Shown here: positions 16,432 to 24,900 of the stretch, piece after piece | Layout of the letters: every line of letters starts with the position of its first letter | Numbering within the stretch: the stretch's first letter is position 1 | From: Pseudofrankia coriaricola | GTDB lineage: Bacteria > Actinomycetota > Actinomycetes > Frankiales > Frankiaceae | Length of the DNA stretch: 64,000 nucleotides | NCBI RefSeq assembly: GCF_001854805.1 | Contig: NZ_MBLO01000259.1 | Location: 62,001 to 126,000 of the forward strand | Reading direction: 5' to 3' | Position numbers and translations under genes: made by a program | Notes under the pieces: generated by a model | What the model was told of the DNA's origin: nothing | Databases searched by the model: none | The model's input: the letters and a program-made list of their open reading frames with translations, nothing else

Positions 16432-17652
16432 GTGCCCGAGGCTGTCATCGTCGCCACCGGCCGGTCCCCGATCGGCCGCGCCTACAAGGGATCGCTCAAG
16501 GATCTACGGCCGGACGACCTGGCCGCGACCGTCGTGCGGGCTGTCCTCGACAAGCTGCCCGAACTCGATCCCACGACGATCGACGACCTGATGCTCGGCT
16601 GCGCGCAGCCGGCCGGTGAGCAGGGCTTCAACATGGCGCGCGCGGTCGCGGTCGAGCTCGGCATGGACTTCCTGCCCGGTACCACGGTGAACCGTTACTG
16701 CTCCTCGTCGCTGCAGACCACCCGGATGGCCTTCCACGCGATCAGGGCTGGTGAGGGCGACGTCTTCATCTCGGCCGGCGTCGAGATGGTCAGCCGGTTC
16801 GTGAAGGGCAGCGCCGACGGCCTGCCCGACACCCACAACCCGCTCTACGCCGACGCCGAGGCCCGCACCAAGGCCCGGGCCGAAGCCAGCGCCCCGGTCT
16901 GGACCGACCCGCACGCCGACGGGCTACTGCCCGACATCTACATCGCGATGGGCCAGACGGCCGAGAACGTCGTCCAGCACACCGGGCTCACCCGGGCCGA
17001 CCAGGACGAGTTCGCGCTGCGCTCCCAGCAGAACGCGGCCAAGGCCATCGCGGACGGGTTCTTCGAGCGGGAGATCATCCCGGTCACCCTGCCGGACGGC
17101 ACGGTCGTCCGGGCGGACGACGGCCCGCGGCCGAGCACCACCCTCGAGGCGCTCGCCGGCCTGAAGCCGGTGTTCCGCCCGGACGGCACGGTGACCGCCG
17201 GCAACGCCTGCCCGCTCAACGACGGCGCCGCCGCGGTGGTCATCATGAGTGACACCAGGGCCCGCGAGCTGGGCCTGACCCCGCTGGCCCGGATCGTGGC
17301 GACCGGCGTGACCGGCCTGTCGCCGGAGATCATGGGCCTTGGGCCGATCGAGGCGGTGCGGCAGGTGCTCGGCCGCGCCGGCATGACGATCGACGACATC
17401 GACCTCGTCGAGATCAACGAGGCGTTCGCCGCCCAGGTCGTGCCGTCGGCGCGCGAGCTCGGCATCGACTTCGACAAGCTCAACGTGCACGGCGGCGCCA
17501 TCGCGCTGGGCCACCCGTTCGGCATGACCGGCGCCCGCATCCTGACCACGCTGCTCAACGGCCTGCGCACCAGGGACAAGACCATCGGCCTCGAGACCAT
17601 GTGCGTTGGCGGTGGCCAGGGCATGGCCATGGTCATCGAGCGGCTCAACTAA
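16432..17652 (+). CDS. Acetyl-CoA acyltransferase (thiolase)
   Basis: A thiolase that cleaves 3-ketoacyl-CoA in beta-oxidation, or condenses acetyl-CoA. The nucleophile Cys90 lies in VNRYCSSSLQ, His361 in GGAIALGHPFGMTGAR, and the second catalytic Cys391 in MCVGGGQGMAMV. The 406-residue length is typical, and the protein resembles degradative FadA-type enzymes. The start is GTG at 16432 with AAGGAG about six bases upstream. No hydratase or dehydrogenase partner is adjacent, so it is probably transcribed alone. A GC-rich repeat begins immediately at the stop codon. Confidence 0.95.
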   Translation: MPEAVIVATGRSPIGRAYKGSLKDLRPDDLAATVVRAVLDKLPELDPTTIDDLMLGCAQPAGEQGFNMARAVAVELGMDFLPGTTVNRYCSSSLQTTRMAFHAIRAGEGDVFISAGVEMVSRFVKGSADGLPDTHNPLYADAEARTKARAEASAPVWTDPHADGLLPDIYIAMGQTAENVVQHTGLTRADQDEFALRSQQNAAKAIADGFFEREIIPVTLPDGTVVRADDGPRPSTTLEALAGLKPVFRPDGTVTAGNACPLNDGAAAVVIMSDTRARELGLTPLARIVATGVTGLSPEIMGLGPIEAVRQVLGRAGMTIDDIDLVEINEAFAAQVVPSARELGIDFDKLNVHGGAIALGHPFGMTGARILTTLLNGLRTRDKTIGLETMCVGGGQGMAMVIERLN

Positions 17653-18131
17653 CTGGTTCGCTCCGTGCGGGCGGCGCGCTCCGGCCCCGTACTCGCTTCG
17701 CTCCCACGGGACCTCCGCGCGCCGTCCTCCTCCGCTCACGGGCGCTCCGGCGACCTCCGCTGCGGCCCGACCACGTCGCTTCGCTCGTGGCCGGGCCTCC
17801 GCGGAGGCGCGCCTCCGCGCCAGCTCGGTTGCGACCCGTTTGACCCGCCCCAACCCGGGAGCCGGACCCCGTCCGGGCGGCGCGCTCCGGCCCCGTATTC
17901 GCTTCGCTCCCACGGGGCCTCCGCGGAGGCGCGCCTCGGCGCCCAGCTCGGTTGCTCGCCGCTGTAACGTCACCAATCCGAGGCCACGGCGTTCGCGGGG
18001 CCACCTGGCATCGCTCGTGGCACGCCTCCGCGCCCAGCTCGGTAACACCGCCGCTGTAACGTCACCAACCCGAAGCCGCAGCAGTCGCATAGCCGTCAAT
18101 CCAGCGACCGGTTCGATCCGAAACCAGATGG
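17653..18131. repeat. GC-rich interspersed repeat block 3' of the thiolase gene
   Basis: About 480 bases of repeats. It starts with TGGTTCGCTCCGTGCGGGCG and CCCCGTACTCGCTTCGCTCC, repeated at about 17880. The later part has AACGTCACCAA plus CCGAAGC-type modules twice (near 17970 and 18058), also found at 31.74 and 32.04 kb. The related module GTCGCTTCGCTCGTGG also continues into the last codons of the convergent PAP2 gene (C-terminus HHERSDVT). No gene is supported. Confidence 0.8.
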
Positions 18132-19244
18132 CTAGACGGCTCCGGGAGTTACGTCGCTTCGCTCGTGGTGGGGCGCCGCGGCAGCCGGCTCAGAACTGGC
18201 TTGCGGGTCGTCCTCGGTGGTCTCGGGTTGGCGGTGGACCCGTATCCTGGCCGACGCCTGCGCGAGGGCGAAGGGGGCGGTGCCGCTGCTCGCCTGACGG
18301 GCAGGCGGGATCGGTCTCGCCATGGCGGCCACCAGGTCGAGCGACGGCGGACCAGCCGGCGGGTGTTCGGCTGGCAGGCGGTGGCGCAGCGCGGCGCGGA
18401 CGCGTCGGGCTGGGGCGAGGGTGACCGCGGTGACACGGTCCCAGCGAGGCTGCCGGGTCAGGACGATGGCACCCCAGACCAGCCCGCCGCCTATCAGGCC
18501 GTCGAGCCAGTAGTGGTTCGCCGTGATCACGACCACAAGCGCGGTGACGATCGGGTGTGCGACGGCGAGCCAGCGCGCCCGCCAGCGCAGGATCGTGATG
18601 ACCCCCCAGGCCTCCAGGATCGCCCAGCCGATGTGCAGGCTCGGCATCGCCGCGTACTGGTTCGCCTGAGCGGCGCCCACCTCGTTGTAGGCCGACGGGC
18701 CGATCACGACGCCGGTGTCGACGAAGGGGATGTTCGGGCTCACGGCCGGCAGGAACCGCGGTGGGGCCAGCGGGTAAAGGATGTGAATCACGAGCGCGAC
18801 GCCCGTCGACAGCATGATCACGTTTCGGACCCGCCGCCAGTGCGCCCGCTGGAAAAGCATGACCCAGAGCAGGAACGCGATGGCGGCCGGGAAGTGCACG
18901 GTTATGTAGAAGCGGTTCGCGAACTCCAGCAGGTCGGTGGAGCGCAGCGCTAGCTGCTGGATCGATGACTCGTCGGGCAGGTCCAGCAACCGCTCGAAGT
19001 GCCAGACCGCCAGCGCGTGCCGCAGCGCCTCGACCCGCCGGCCATCCGCCAGGGTCCTGCCCAGCCGGTAGACCATGAACAGCCCGCCCAGCAGGGCAAT
19101 CTGGCCGAGAAGATAGGAGGACGTCAGGAACGCGCGGCGCGCTCGCGACGGCGGGGGACGCTCGGAGCCGACAACTTCGGCCGGGCCGCGGAACCGAATG
19201 CCATCACCCGCTCGCGGGCCCGATGGACACGGAATGCTCGCCAC
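18132..19244 (-). CDS. PAP2-family integral membrane phosphatase/phosphotransferase
   Basis: A membrane protein of the PAP2 superfamily, related to lipid phosphatases and inositol-phosphorylceramide-synthase-like enzymes. Membrane segments occur near residues 40-58, 118-132, 142-160, 205-222, 230-243 and 250-262. The phosphatase signature is partial but recognisable: YPLAPPRFLP at about 157-166, MPSLH with Ser202 and His204, and the distal His244 and Asp248 in ANHYWLDGL. The start is GTG at 19244 with TAGGAG seven bases upstream. The last ~110 residues are a hydrophilic tail (Pro/Ala/Arg-rich) ending in HHERSDVTPGAV, encoded by a module of the intergenic repeat. The substrate is unknown, most likely a phospholipid or isoprenoid phosphate. 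Confidence 0.9.
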   Translation of the reverse strand: MASIPCPSGPRAGDGIRFRGPAEVVGSERPPPSRARRAFLTSSYLLGQIALLGGLFMVYRLGRTLADGRRVEALRHALAVWHFERLLDLPDESSIQQLALRSTDLLEFANRFYITVHFPAAIAFLLWVMLFQRAHWRRVRNVIMLSTGVALVIHILYPLAPPRFLPAVSPNIPFVDTGVVIGPSAYNEVGAAQANQYAAMPSLHIGWAILEAWGVITILRWRARWLAVAHPIVTALVVVITANHYWLDGLIGGGLVWGAIVLTRQPRWDRVTAVTLAPARRVRAALRHRLPAEHPPAGPPSLDLVAAMARPIPPARQASSGTAPFALAQASARIRVHRQPETTEDDPQASSEPAAAAPHHERSDVTPGAV

Positions 19245-20117
19245 ATCGCACTCCTACGCATCAGATCACCTCCCCACCCCCCTGGGGACCCGCTCTACAC
19301 CGTCCTACTAACCGACAGGTAAGCACAACCCGTCCGCCGGTGACACATCTCTCCGCCCCGATACGAAGGAGACGATCGCCCTGCGCGATGAATCCCGTCG
19401 ACATGGCGACGCTCTGGAGTTCAAGCGATACTTTCCGTCAATAGTCAGTCACGAATTTGCCTCACCACTCGGTCTCGACGACGACAGAGAATCGGTCAAT
19501 CACAACAAGTAGCGATTCCTGCCTCGCTCGCGGCTGGGTCGAGGTAACACAACAGCAAACTTCGGGCGACTATTTCCGCAAGATCTCCTGAATGGCCGTC
19601 CATCGACGCTCGCGGCTGTCATCCATCGGACACCCAGCCGCCATCCATGCCACCCGTCAGACACCTGAAGACGGCCGAGCTGTGACCCGAGTGCCGCGAA
19701 TGCGCACTCTCGAGACCGAACACACGTTCCCGAGACGCGGCGAGCGGCACCCATCCCGGAGCACGGTGAACTGCGCCGTCCCGAACCATGACAGTGCCGC
19801 CATGCCGGGGGTCATCGCAGGCGCCCACCCGAACACACAAGGGCAAAACGGACGCACGCCCGACGCCGTCCACGGCCACCGCCCGGTCGGCGTTACTACG
19901 AGGAAGCACTGGGTAACTATCTTCGTGTGATCGCCTAAAGTCCTGCCGGCGACCATGTGCGCCCAACTCAGCCAAGATCCCGCCCCAGACCCGGGCCACC
20001 CGGTTGTCCGCACTGACCCGGAACCAGGCAGTCGGGCACGCCAGCGCCCGACAGGCAAGGCGCGAGCGGCACGCTCCGCGCCTTCGAGCGACCGCCGCAC
20101 AGTCGAGGAGGATCGCG
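19245..20117. other. Long region without a recognisable gene
   Basis: About 870 bases, visibly less GC-rich than its surroundings. Short open frames exist on both strands (up to 180 codons), but none has a good ribosome binding site plus a recognisable or well-ordered product. The region may hold promoters for the PAP2 gene (leftward) and DUF1918 gene (rightward), or remains of a lost gene. Confidence 0.5.
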
Positions 20118-20318
20118 ATGCACGCGAAGGTCGGCGACCGCGTATGCGTCCACAGCCGTACCATCGGCCAGCCCGAACGGCACGGCGTCGTCTTGGAGGC
20201 CCGCGGTGAGACCGGGCCGCCCTATCTGATCCGCTGGGACGACGGCCACGAGGGGCTGTTCTTCCCAGGCGCAGACTCCGTCCTGGAGATCTTCGTCGTC
20301 CAACACGCCGGGGTCTGA
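20118..20318 (+). CDS. DUF1918 domain protein (small, SH3-like fold)
   Basis: A 66-residue protein of the actinobacterial DUF1918 family (PF08940), small beta-rich proteins of unknown function. The motifs KVGDRVCVHSRTIG, RHGVVLEARGETGPPYLIRWDDGHE and FFPGAD match the family along its whole length. GAGGAGG lies seven bases before the ATG at 20118. Upstream in-frame starts lack such a site. The gene is convergent with ahcY, with a strong hairpin between them. Confidence 0.92.
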   Translation: MHAKVGDRVCVHSRTIGQPERHGVVLEARGETGPPYLIRWDDGHEGLFFPGADSVLEIFVVQHAGV

Positions 20319-20344
20319 AGTCCGGCCAGAGCGGCCCGACAGCG

Positions 20345-20380
20345 GTGAGGGCCGTTCCCGCAGGTGGGAACGGCCCTCAC
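20345..20380. terminator. Bidirectional hairpin terminator, DUF1918 / ahcY
   Basis: GTGAGGGCCGTTCCC (20345-20359) pairs perfectly with 20366-20380 over 15 bp with a 6-base loop. It lies between two convergent genes and can act on both. Confidence 0.85.
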
Positions 20381-20393
20381 GTCAAACGATGGG

Positions 20394-20421
20394 CGGCCGC
20401 CGTCGACGTCGACGGCGGCCG
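20394..20421. repeat. 28-base perfect palindrome next to the ahcY terminator
   Basis: GGCCGCCGTCGACG followed by its complement (20395-20420, extended by one C/G pair each side). It lies nine bases beyond the ahcY stop codon. It could be a second terminator for ahcY; without a loop it would form only as a cruciform or an imperfect RNA hairpin. Confidence 0.7.
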
Positions 20422-20429
20422 GCCGGGGA

Positions 20430-21866
20430 TCAGTAGCGGTAGTGGTCGGCCTTGTAGGGGCCGTCGACGTCGACGCCGATGTACTCCGCCTGGGCCTTGG
20501 TGAGCTTGGTGAGCTTCACACCGAGGGCGTCCAGGTGCAGCCGAGCGACCTTCTCGTCGAGGTGCTTGGGCAGCGTGTAGACGCCGACCGGGTACTGGTC
20601 GGTCTTCGTGAACAGCTCGATCTGGGCGATCACCTGGTTGGTGAAGCTGTTCGACATCACGAAGCTCGGGTGGCCGGTGGCGCAGCCGAGGTTCATCAGC
20701 CGGCCCTCGGCCAGCACGATGACCGAGTGGCCGTCCGGGAAGACCCACTCGTCGACCTGCGGCTTGATGTTGATCTTCTCGACGCCCGCGATCTTGCCCA
20801 GGCCGGCCATGTCGATCTCGTTGTCGAAGTGGCCGATGTTGGACACGATCGCCTGGTGCTTCATCGACGCCATGTGGTCGGCGGTGATGATGTTGAAGTT
20901 ACCGGTGGTCGAGACGAAGATGTCGGCGATCCCGACGACGTCCTCGAGCACGGTGACCTGGAAGCCGTCCATCGCGGCCTGCAGCGCGCAGATCGGGTCG
21001 ATCTCGGTGACGATGACCCGGGCGCCCTGGCCGCGCAGCGCGTCCGCGCAGCCCTTGCCGACGTCGCCGTAACCGGCGACGACCGCGACCTTGCCGCCGA
21101 TGAGCACGTCGGTCGCCCGGTTGAGGCCATCGATGACGGAGTGCCGGCAGCCGTACTTGTTGTCGAACTTGCTCTTGGTCACCGAGTCGTTGACGTTGAT
21201 CGCCGGGAAGAGCAGCGTGCCGCCCTTGTGCATCTCGTAGAGGCGATGCACGCCGGTGGTGGTCTCCTCGGTGACGCCCTTGATCGCCTCGGCGGCCGCG
21301 GTCCAGCGGCCGGGCTTCGCCGCGATCGTGCTGCGCAGCGTGTCGAGGATGATCGCGTACTCGTCGGAGTCCGAGGGGTCGGTCGCCGGCACGGCGCCCG
21401 CCTTCTCGAACTCGGCGCCCTTGTGGACGAGCAGCGTGGCGTCACCGCCGTCGTCGAGGATCATGTTGGGGGCGCCGCCGTCCGGCCAGGCCAGCGCCTG
21501 GTCGGTGCACCACCAGTACTCCTCGAGCGTCTCGCCCTTCCAGGCGAACACCGGGACGCCGGCCGGGGCGTCCTTGGTGCCGTTCGGGCCGACGACGACC
21601 GCGGCGGCGGCGTGGTCCTGGGTGGAGAAGATGTTGCAGGAGACCCAGCGGACGTCGGCACCGAGCGCGACGAGGGTCTCGATGAGCACGGCGGTCTGGA
21701 TCGTCATGTGCAGCGATCCCATGATCCGCGCGCCCTTGAGCGGCTGGCTCGCGGCGTACTCGGCACGGGTCGCCATCAAGCCCGGCATCTCGTGCTCGGC
21801 CAGCCGGATCTCCTTGCGGCCGAACTCGGCCAGCGCAAGGTCCGCGACCTTGAAGTCGAAGCTCAT
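20430..21866 (-). CDS. ahcY: Adenosylhomocysteinase
   Basis: S-adenosylhomocysteine hydrolase converts SAH to adenosine and homocysteine in the cytosol, using bound NAD, and so relieves product inhibition of methyltransferases. All hallmarks are present: [44 protein letters not shown], the NAD motif [23 protein letters not shown], and the C-terminal YKADHYRY. The 478-residue length is that of the longer bacterial form. The ATG at 21866 is preceded by AAGGAGAG. A 30-base perfect palindrome lies 21 bases upstream of the start in the leader. A hairpin and a long palindrome follow the stop. The adenosine deaminase-like gene 9 kb away could use the adenosine produced, but this link is only functional. 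Confidence 0.98.
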   Translation of the reverse strand: MSFDFKVADLALAEFGRKEIRLAEHEMPGLMATRAEYAASQPLKGARIMGSLHMTIQTAVLIETLVALGADVRWVSCNIFSTQDHAAAAVVVGPNGTKDAPAGVPVFAWKGETLEEYWWCTDQALAWPDGGAPNMILDDGGDATLLVHKGAEFEKAGAVPATDPSDSDEYAIILDTLRSTIAAKPGRWTAAAEAIKGVTEETTTGVHRLYEMHKGGTLLFPAINVNDSVTKSKFDNKYGCRHSVIDGLNRATDVLIGGKVAVVAGYGDVGKGCADALRGQGARVIVTEIDPICALQAAMDGFQVTVLEDVVGIADIFVSTTGNFNIITADHMASMKHQAIVSNIGHFDNEIDMAGLGKIAGVEKINIKPQVDEWVFPDGHSVIVLAEGRLMNLGCATGHPSFVMSNSFTNQVIAQIELFTKTDQYPVGVYTLPKHLDEKVARLHLDALGVKLTKLTKAQAEYIGVDVDGPYKADHYRY

Positions 21867-21887
21867 CTCTCTCCTTCAGCGCTCGAA

Positions 21888-21917
21888 GCGCGCCCTGACC
21901 CCGGGGTCAGGGCGCGC
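21888..21917 (-). promoter_or_regulatory. 30-base perfect palindrome in the ahcY leader
   Basis: GCGCGCCCTGACCCC (21888-21902) is followed directly by its exact complement (21903-21917). It lies 21 bases before the ahcY start codon and just upstream of AAGGAGAG. It may be an operator or a regulatory RNA hairpin. I could not match it to the known SAH riboswitch consensus. Confidence 0.55.
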
Positions 21918-22134
21918 GCGAGCGCGGGTAAACCGTGCCCGTGCCGTACCGCACACGGTACTGGGTGGCACTGGGCGCCACGCCCTCGGGCGCGTAGCGC
22001 CACCCGACACATTCACCGGCCCGCCGCCGCCTCAGCACAGCGCCAACCACCCCGCTGACCCGGACCGGGCAAGGCCACCGTCATATGCCTCGACCCCGAA
22101 CCACCCGGGCGGGCCGCCCGGCACCCGACAGCGC

Positions 22135-22173
22135 GGTCTGGCCGCGAGGCGCCGAGCGCCTCGCGGCCAGACC
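22135..22173 (-). terminator. Strong hairpin terminator of the MMPL gene
   Basis: GGTCTGGCCGCGAGGCGC (22135-22152) pairs perfectly over 18 bp with 22156-22173, with a CGA loop. It lies five bases beyond the MMPL stop codon. Confidence 0.85.
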
Positions 22174-22177
22174 CGCC

Positions 22178-24727
22178 TCAGGAACGTGCGTCCCCGGCGA
22201 CCGGCGACCCCTGCGTCAGAGTCTCGCCCGTCGGTGACTGGTCTGGCACCCGCGGGCCGGTGCCCTTCGGCCGGTAGACCCAGCCGCGGTCATCCATCCA
22301 CACCAGCAGCGGCGGGAGCACAACCAGGGCGGACAGCAGCGCCACCGCGACGTTGACGGCGACCAGCAGGCCGAAGTCCCGCAGCAGCGGCAACGAGCTG
22401 AACGCCAGCACCAGGATGCCGATGACCGCAGCGGCCGCGGACACGAGGAACGCCCGCCCTGTGCGCGCCGCCGCCTCGTCGACCGCCGCGCGGGGTGAGA
22501 GCCCGCGCGCCCGTTCCTCGAGATGGCGCTGCACGATCAGCGCGGTGAACTCGGTGCACAGGGCGATGACCAGCGGGCCGCTGACGACGGTCAGTGGCGA
22601 GAGCTCCAGGCCGGATACCCAGGCGATCAGCGAGGTGAGCCCGACCGCGATCAGGACGGGCACCACCGACAACAGTGCCTTGACCGGTCCCCGGTAGCGC
22701 AGCAGCAGCACCAGGAAGACGCCGATCAGCGCGAAGTAGGTGAGCTCGACCCGCTTCTTCTCGATGTTGTCCAGCAGGCCGGTGCCGACGACGGCGAGGC
22801 CCGACGGAGTGGCCCGCACGCCCTCCGGCGGGTTCACCGTCGCCCTGATGTCCTTGACGACGACCGCGCGCTGCTCGAGCGAGCGCGGGCCGGTCTGGAA
22901 GATCAGGTTGAGCGAGCCGGCGTCGCCGTTCGTGCTCGCGAGGTTCACCGTGCTGCGCTTGATCGCCTCGGGGGCGACCTGGTAGGCCGCGCGGACGTCG
23001 TCACCGGTCGGCGGCACCGTCTTCGCGCCCGGGACGTCGAGCAGGAAGCCGACCGTCGTGACCAGACTCGAGGCGTTGGTCAGGTCCTCGTGGTGCTTCG
23101 CGAGCTGCTCGCGGGCGAAGCCGTCGACGAACGCCACCGTCTGGTCGTCGAAGACGTTGTTCGACTGGATGAAGACACCGAGCTCGCTGGTCGTGCCTGT
23201 GTGGTCGCTCAGGTAGTCGAGGTCCTTGACGACCTGGCTGTTCTGGTTGACCCACTTCTGCGGGTCCGTCTGCACCTTGAGCTTGCCCTCGGTGGCCGCG
23301 CCACCGGCGAACAGCGCGACCGCGATGACGACCAGCGGAATGGCCGCGGCCCGCGGGATCGAGCCGAGCACGACCGTGGCGCGCCCCAGCGGCCCGCGGG
23401 TGTAGTCCTTGGCGGGCGTCGGCCTGCGCTGCTCGCGCCACGCCAGCGACGCGGACGTCAGCAGTATGGTCGCGATGACGATCACCGGCAGGCCCAGAGC
23501 CAGCAGCACACCGAAGTCACGGATCATCGGCACCGCGCTGAACTCCAGCGCGAGGAAGGCGACGACGGCGGCGACGGTGGCCAGCGCCAGGCCCGGCACC
23601 AGCCGGCGCAGCGTCTCGGCGACCGGATGGTCGGCGCGGTCGAGCTGTGCCTCCTCCTCCACCCGGCTGTGCAGCTGCACGGCGAAGTCGATGCCCACGC
23701 CGAGCAGCACGGGCAGGCCGCTGATCGTCACGATGTTCAGTGGGAGGCCCAGGTAGCCGGCGAGACCGAACGCCCAGACCTGGCCGACCACGACGACGCC
23801 CAGGGACAGCAGACGCCACCGCACGGCGAAGGCCACCAGCAGCAGCGCGATCATCAGCGCCGCCGCGATCGCGCCGAGGGTGAGGAACCCGCCGCGCAGG
23901 TAGTCGTTGATGTCGCGCAGCAGCACGGTGGCGCCGGTGGTGACGACGTGGGCGTTGTCGAAGTGCCGCGCCGCCATCGCCTTCTGCACTAGGGACGCCG
24001 CCGCCCCCGCGTCCTTGATGTCCGCGTTGCCGGCCAGCCGGACGACCATCTGAGCGTTGTCGTCGTTCGGGAAGAACGGCAGCAGCGAGGCGCGTACCTT
24101 GCCGGTGTTGTCATGGAGCAGGAAGTCGACCCAGGCCGGGTTGCTGAGGGTCTGCTGCGCGGGCGGGATCTGGTTGATCCGGCCCAGGGTCGCGATCGAG
24201 TCCTGGAGGCGCTTGGCCTGCGAGGTGGGATCGGTGTCCCGCTGCTGCGCGCTGAGCAGCATCTTCCCGGCCGGGCTGTTCACCGGGTTGCCGTCGGAGC
24301 TGGTGACCAGGTTGTGGGTGAACTGCAGGGCGGTCACCGGGGTGATCACGGCGACGATCCGCGGGTCGGCCTCGAGCTGCTTGGTCACCGCGTCGAACTC
24401 GGCGAGGTTGTGCTGGGTGAACAGGTCGGTGAGTTTCTTGCCCTTATCGACGGTCAGGTCGGAGATCATCGCCTCGCCGCCGAACAAGGACTGGTAGGAG
24501 ACGTTGTCCTTGGCGATCTGCGAGTCGGAGTTCAGGTAGTTGCTCTGGTCGGTGCTGAACTCCAGCTGGGTGATGCCGAAGCCAAGGCCCACCGTTAGCA
24601 GGACCGCGATGATCGCGACAATGCCGCCACGCTTCCCGGCCTCCTGCGCGACCGACGTCCAGAAGGCGCTGGAGCGGCCAGTTGGCTCGGGTCCGCGCGG
24701 CTCGGCGGGACCTGGGGGTGTGGACAC
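22178..24727 (-). CDS. MMPL/RND-family exporter
   Basis: A large proton-driven membrane transporter of the RND superfamily (MMPL/HAE3-like), expected to export lipids or other hydrophobic molecules. The 849 residues show the duplicated layout: TM1 near residues 34-52, an extracytoplasmic loop with STDQSNYLNSDSQIAKDN, and a TM bundle from about 275 containing GVGIDFAVQLHSR (the conserved Asp of the proton relay). A second loop covers about 480-660 and a second TM bundle contains PLVIALCTEFTALIVQRHLEE, where Glu replaces the Asp. The start is GTG at 24727 with GGGAG about nine bases upstream. Short hydrophilic tails lie at both ends. It is apparently monocistronic, with its own terminator. The cargo is not shown. 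Confidence 0.92.
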   Translation of the reverse strand: MSTPPGPAEPRGPEPTGRSSAFWTSVAQEAGKRGGIVAIIAVLLTVGLGFGITQLEFSTDQSNYLNSDSQIAKDNVSYQSLFGGEAMISDLTVDKGKKLTDLFTQHNLAEFDAVTKQLEADPRIVAVITPVTALQFTHNLVTSSDGNPVNSPAGKMLLSAQQRDTDPTSQAKRLQDSIATLGRINQIPPAQQTLSNPAWVDFLLHDNTGKVRASLLPFFPNDDNAQMVVRLAGNADIKDAGAAASLVQKAMAARHFDNAHVVTTGATVLLRDINDYLRGGFLTLGAIAAALMIALLLVAFAVRWRLLSLGVVVVGQVWAFGLAGYLGLPLNIVTISGLPVLLGVGIDFAVQLHSRVEEEAQLDRADHPVAETLRRLVPGLALATVAAVVAFLALEFSAVPMIRDFGVLLALGLPVIVIATILLTSASLAWREQRRPTPAKDYTRGPLGRATVVLGSIPRAAAIPLVVIAVALFAGGAATEGKLKVQTDPQKWVNQNSQVVKDLDYLSDHTGTTSELGVFIQSNNVFDDQTVAFVDGFAREQLAKHHEDLTNASSLVTTVGFLLDVPGAKTVPPTGDDVRAAYQVAPEAIKRSTVNLASTNGDAGSLNLIFQTGPRSLEQRAVVVKDIRATVNPPEGVRATPSGLAVVGTGLLDNIEKKRVELTYFALIGVFLVLLLRYRGPVKALLSVVPVLIAVGLTSLIAWVSGLELSPLTVVSGPLVIALCTEFTALIVQRHLEERARGLSPRAAVDEAAARTGRAFLVSAAAAVIGILVLAFSSLPLLRDFGLLVAVNVAVALLSALVVLPPLLVWMDDRGWVYRPKGTGPRVPDQSPTGETLTQGSPVAGDARS

Positions 24728-24900
24728 GAGCGGGCTCCCAGCGGATCAGTGGGGCGACGGTGGCGGCCCCGCAGGTTACTTGTGAGTTAGGCAACAGGTT
24801 CCAAGCTGTATAGCCCAGAAGACGCCGACGTGTGGAGCCCTGACGGACCAACCAGCACAACAACTTCGCGATGCAGCAAGAGCATTACAATACGAACCGG

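Larger units (their letters stand above)
21867..22177. other. Intergenic region between the MMPL gene and ahcY
   Basis: About 310 bases. It holds the ahcY leader palindrome (21888-21917), the ahcY promoter, and the MMPL terminator hairpin (22135-22173). The stretch between (21918-22134) has no gene and no further clear motif. Confidence 0.55.

Noticed and set aside
18090-18130. tRNA-like T-loop sequence GGTTCGATCC
   Set aside because: The flanking bases do not pair into a T-stem or acceptor stem, and no other tRNA features are present. It is part of the repeat region.
17653-18131. CRISPR array
   Set aside because: Repeat spacing and lengths are irregular, spacers are not unique, and there are no cas genes.
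19619-20164. 181-codon minus-strand frame as a hypothetical gene
   Set aside because: No ribosome binding site, no ordered domain, and it overlaps the DUF1918 start on the other strand.
21888-21917. SAH riboswitch before ahcY
   Set aside because: The leader has a strong palindrome but I could not find the conserved SAH riboswitch core, so it is reported only as an unassigned palindrome.
22523-23992. 489-codon plus-strand frame opposite the MMPL gene
   Set aside because: Antisense artefact; the MMPL protein on the other strand has full transporter topology.
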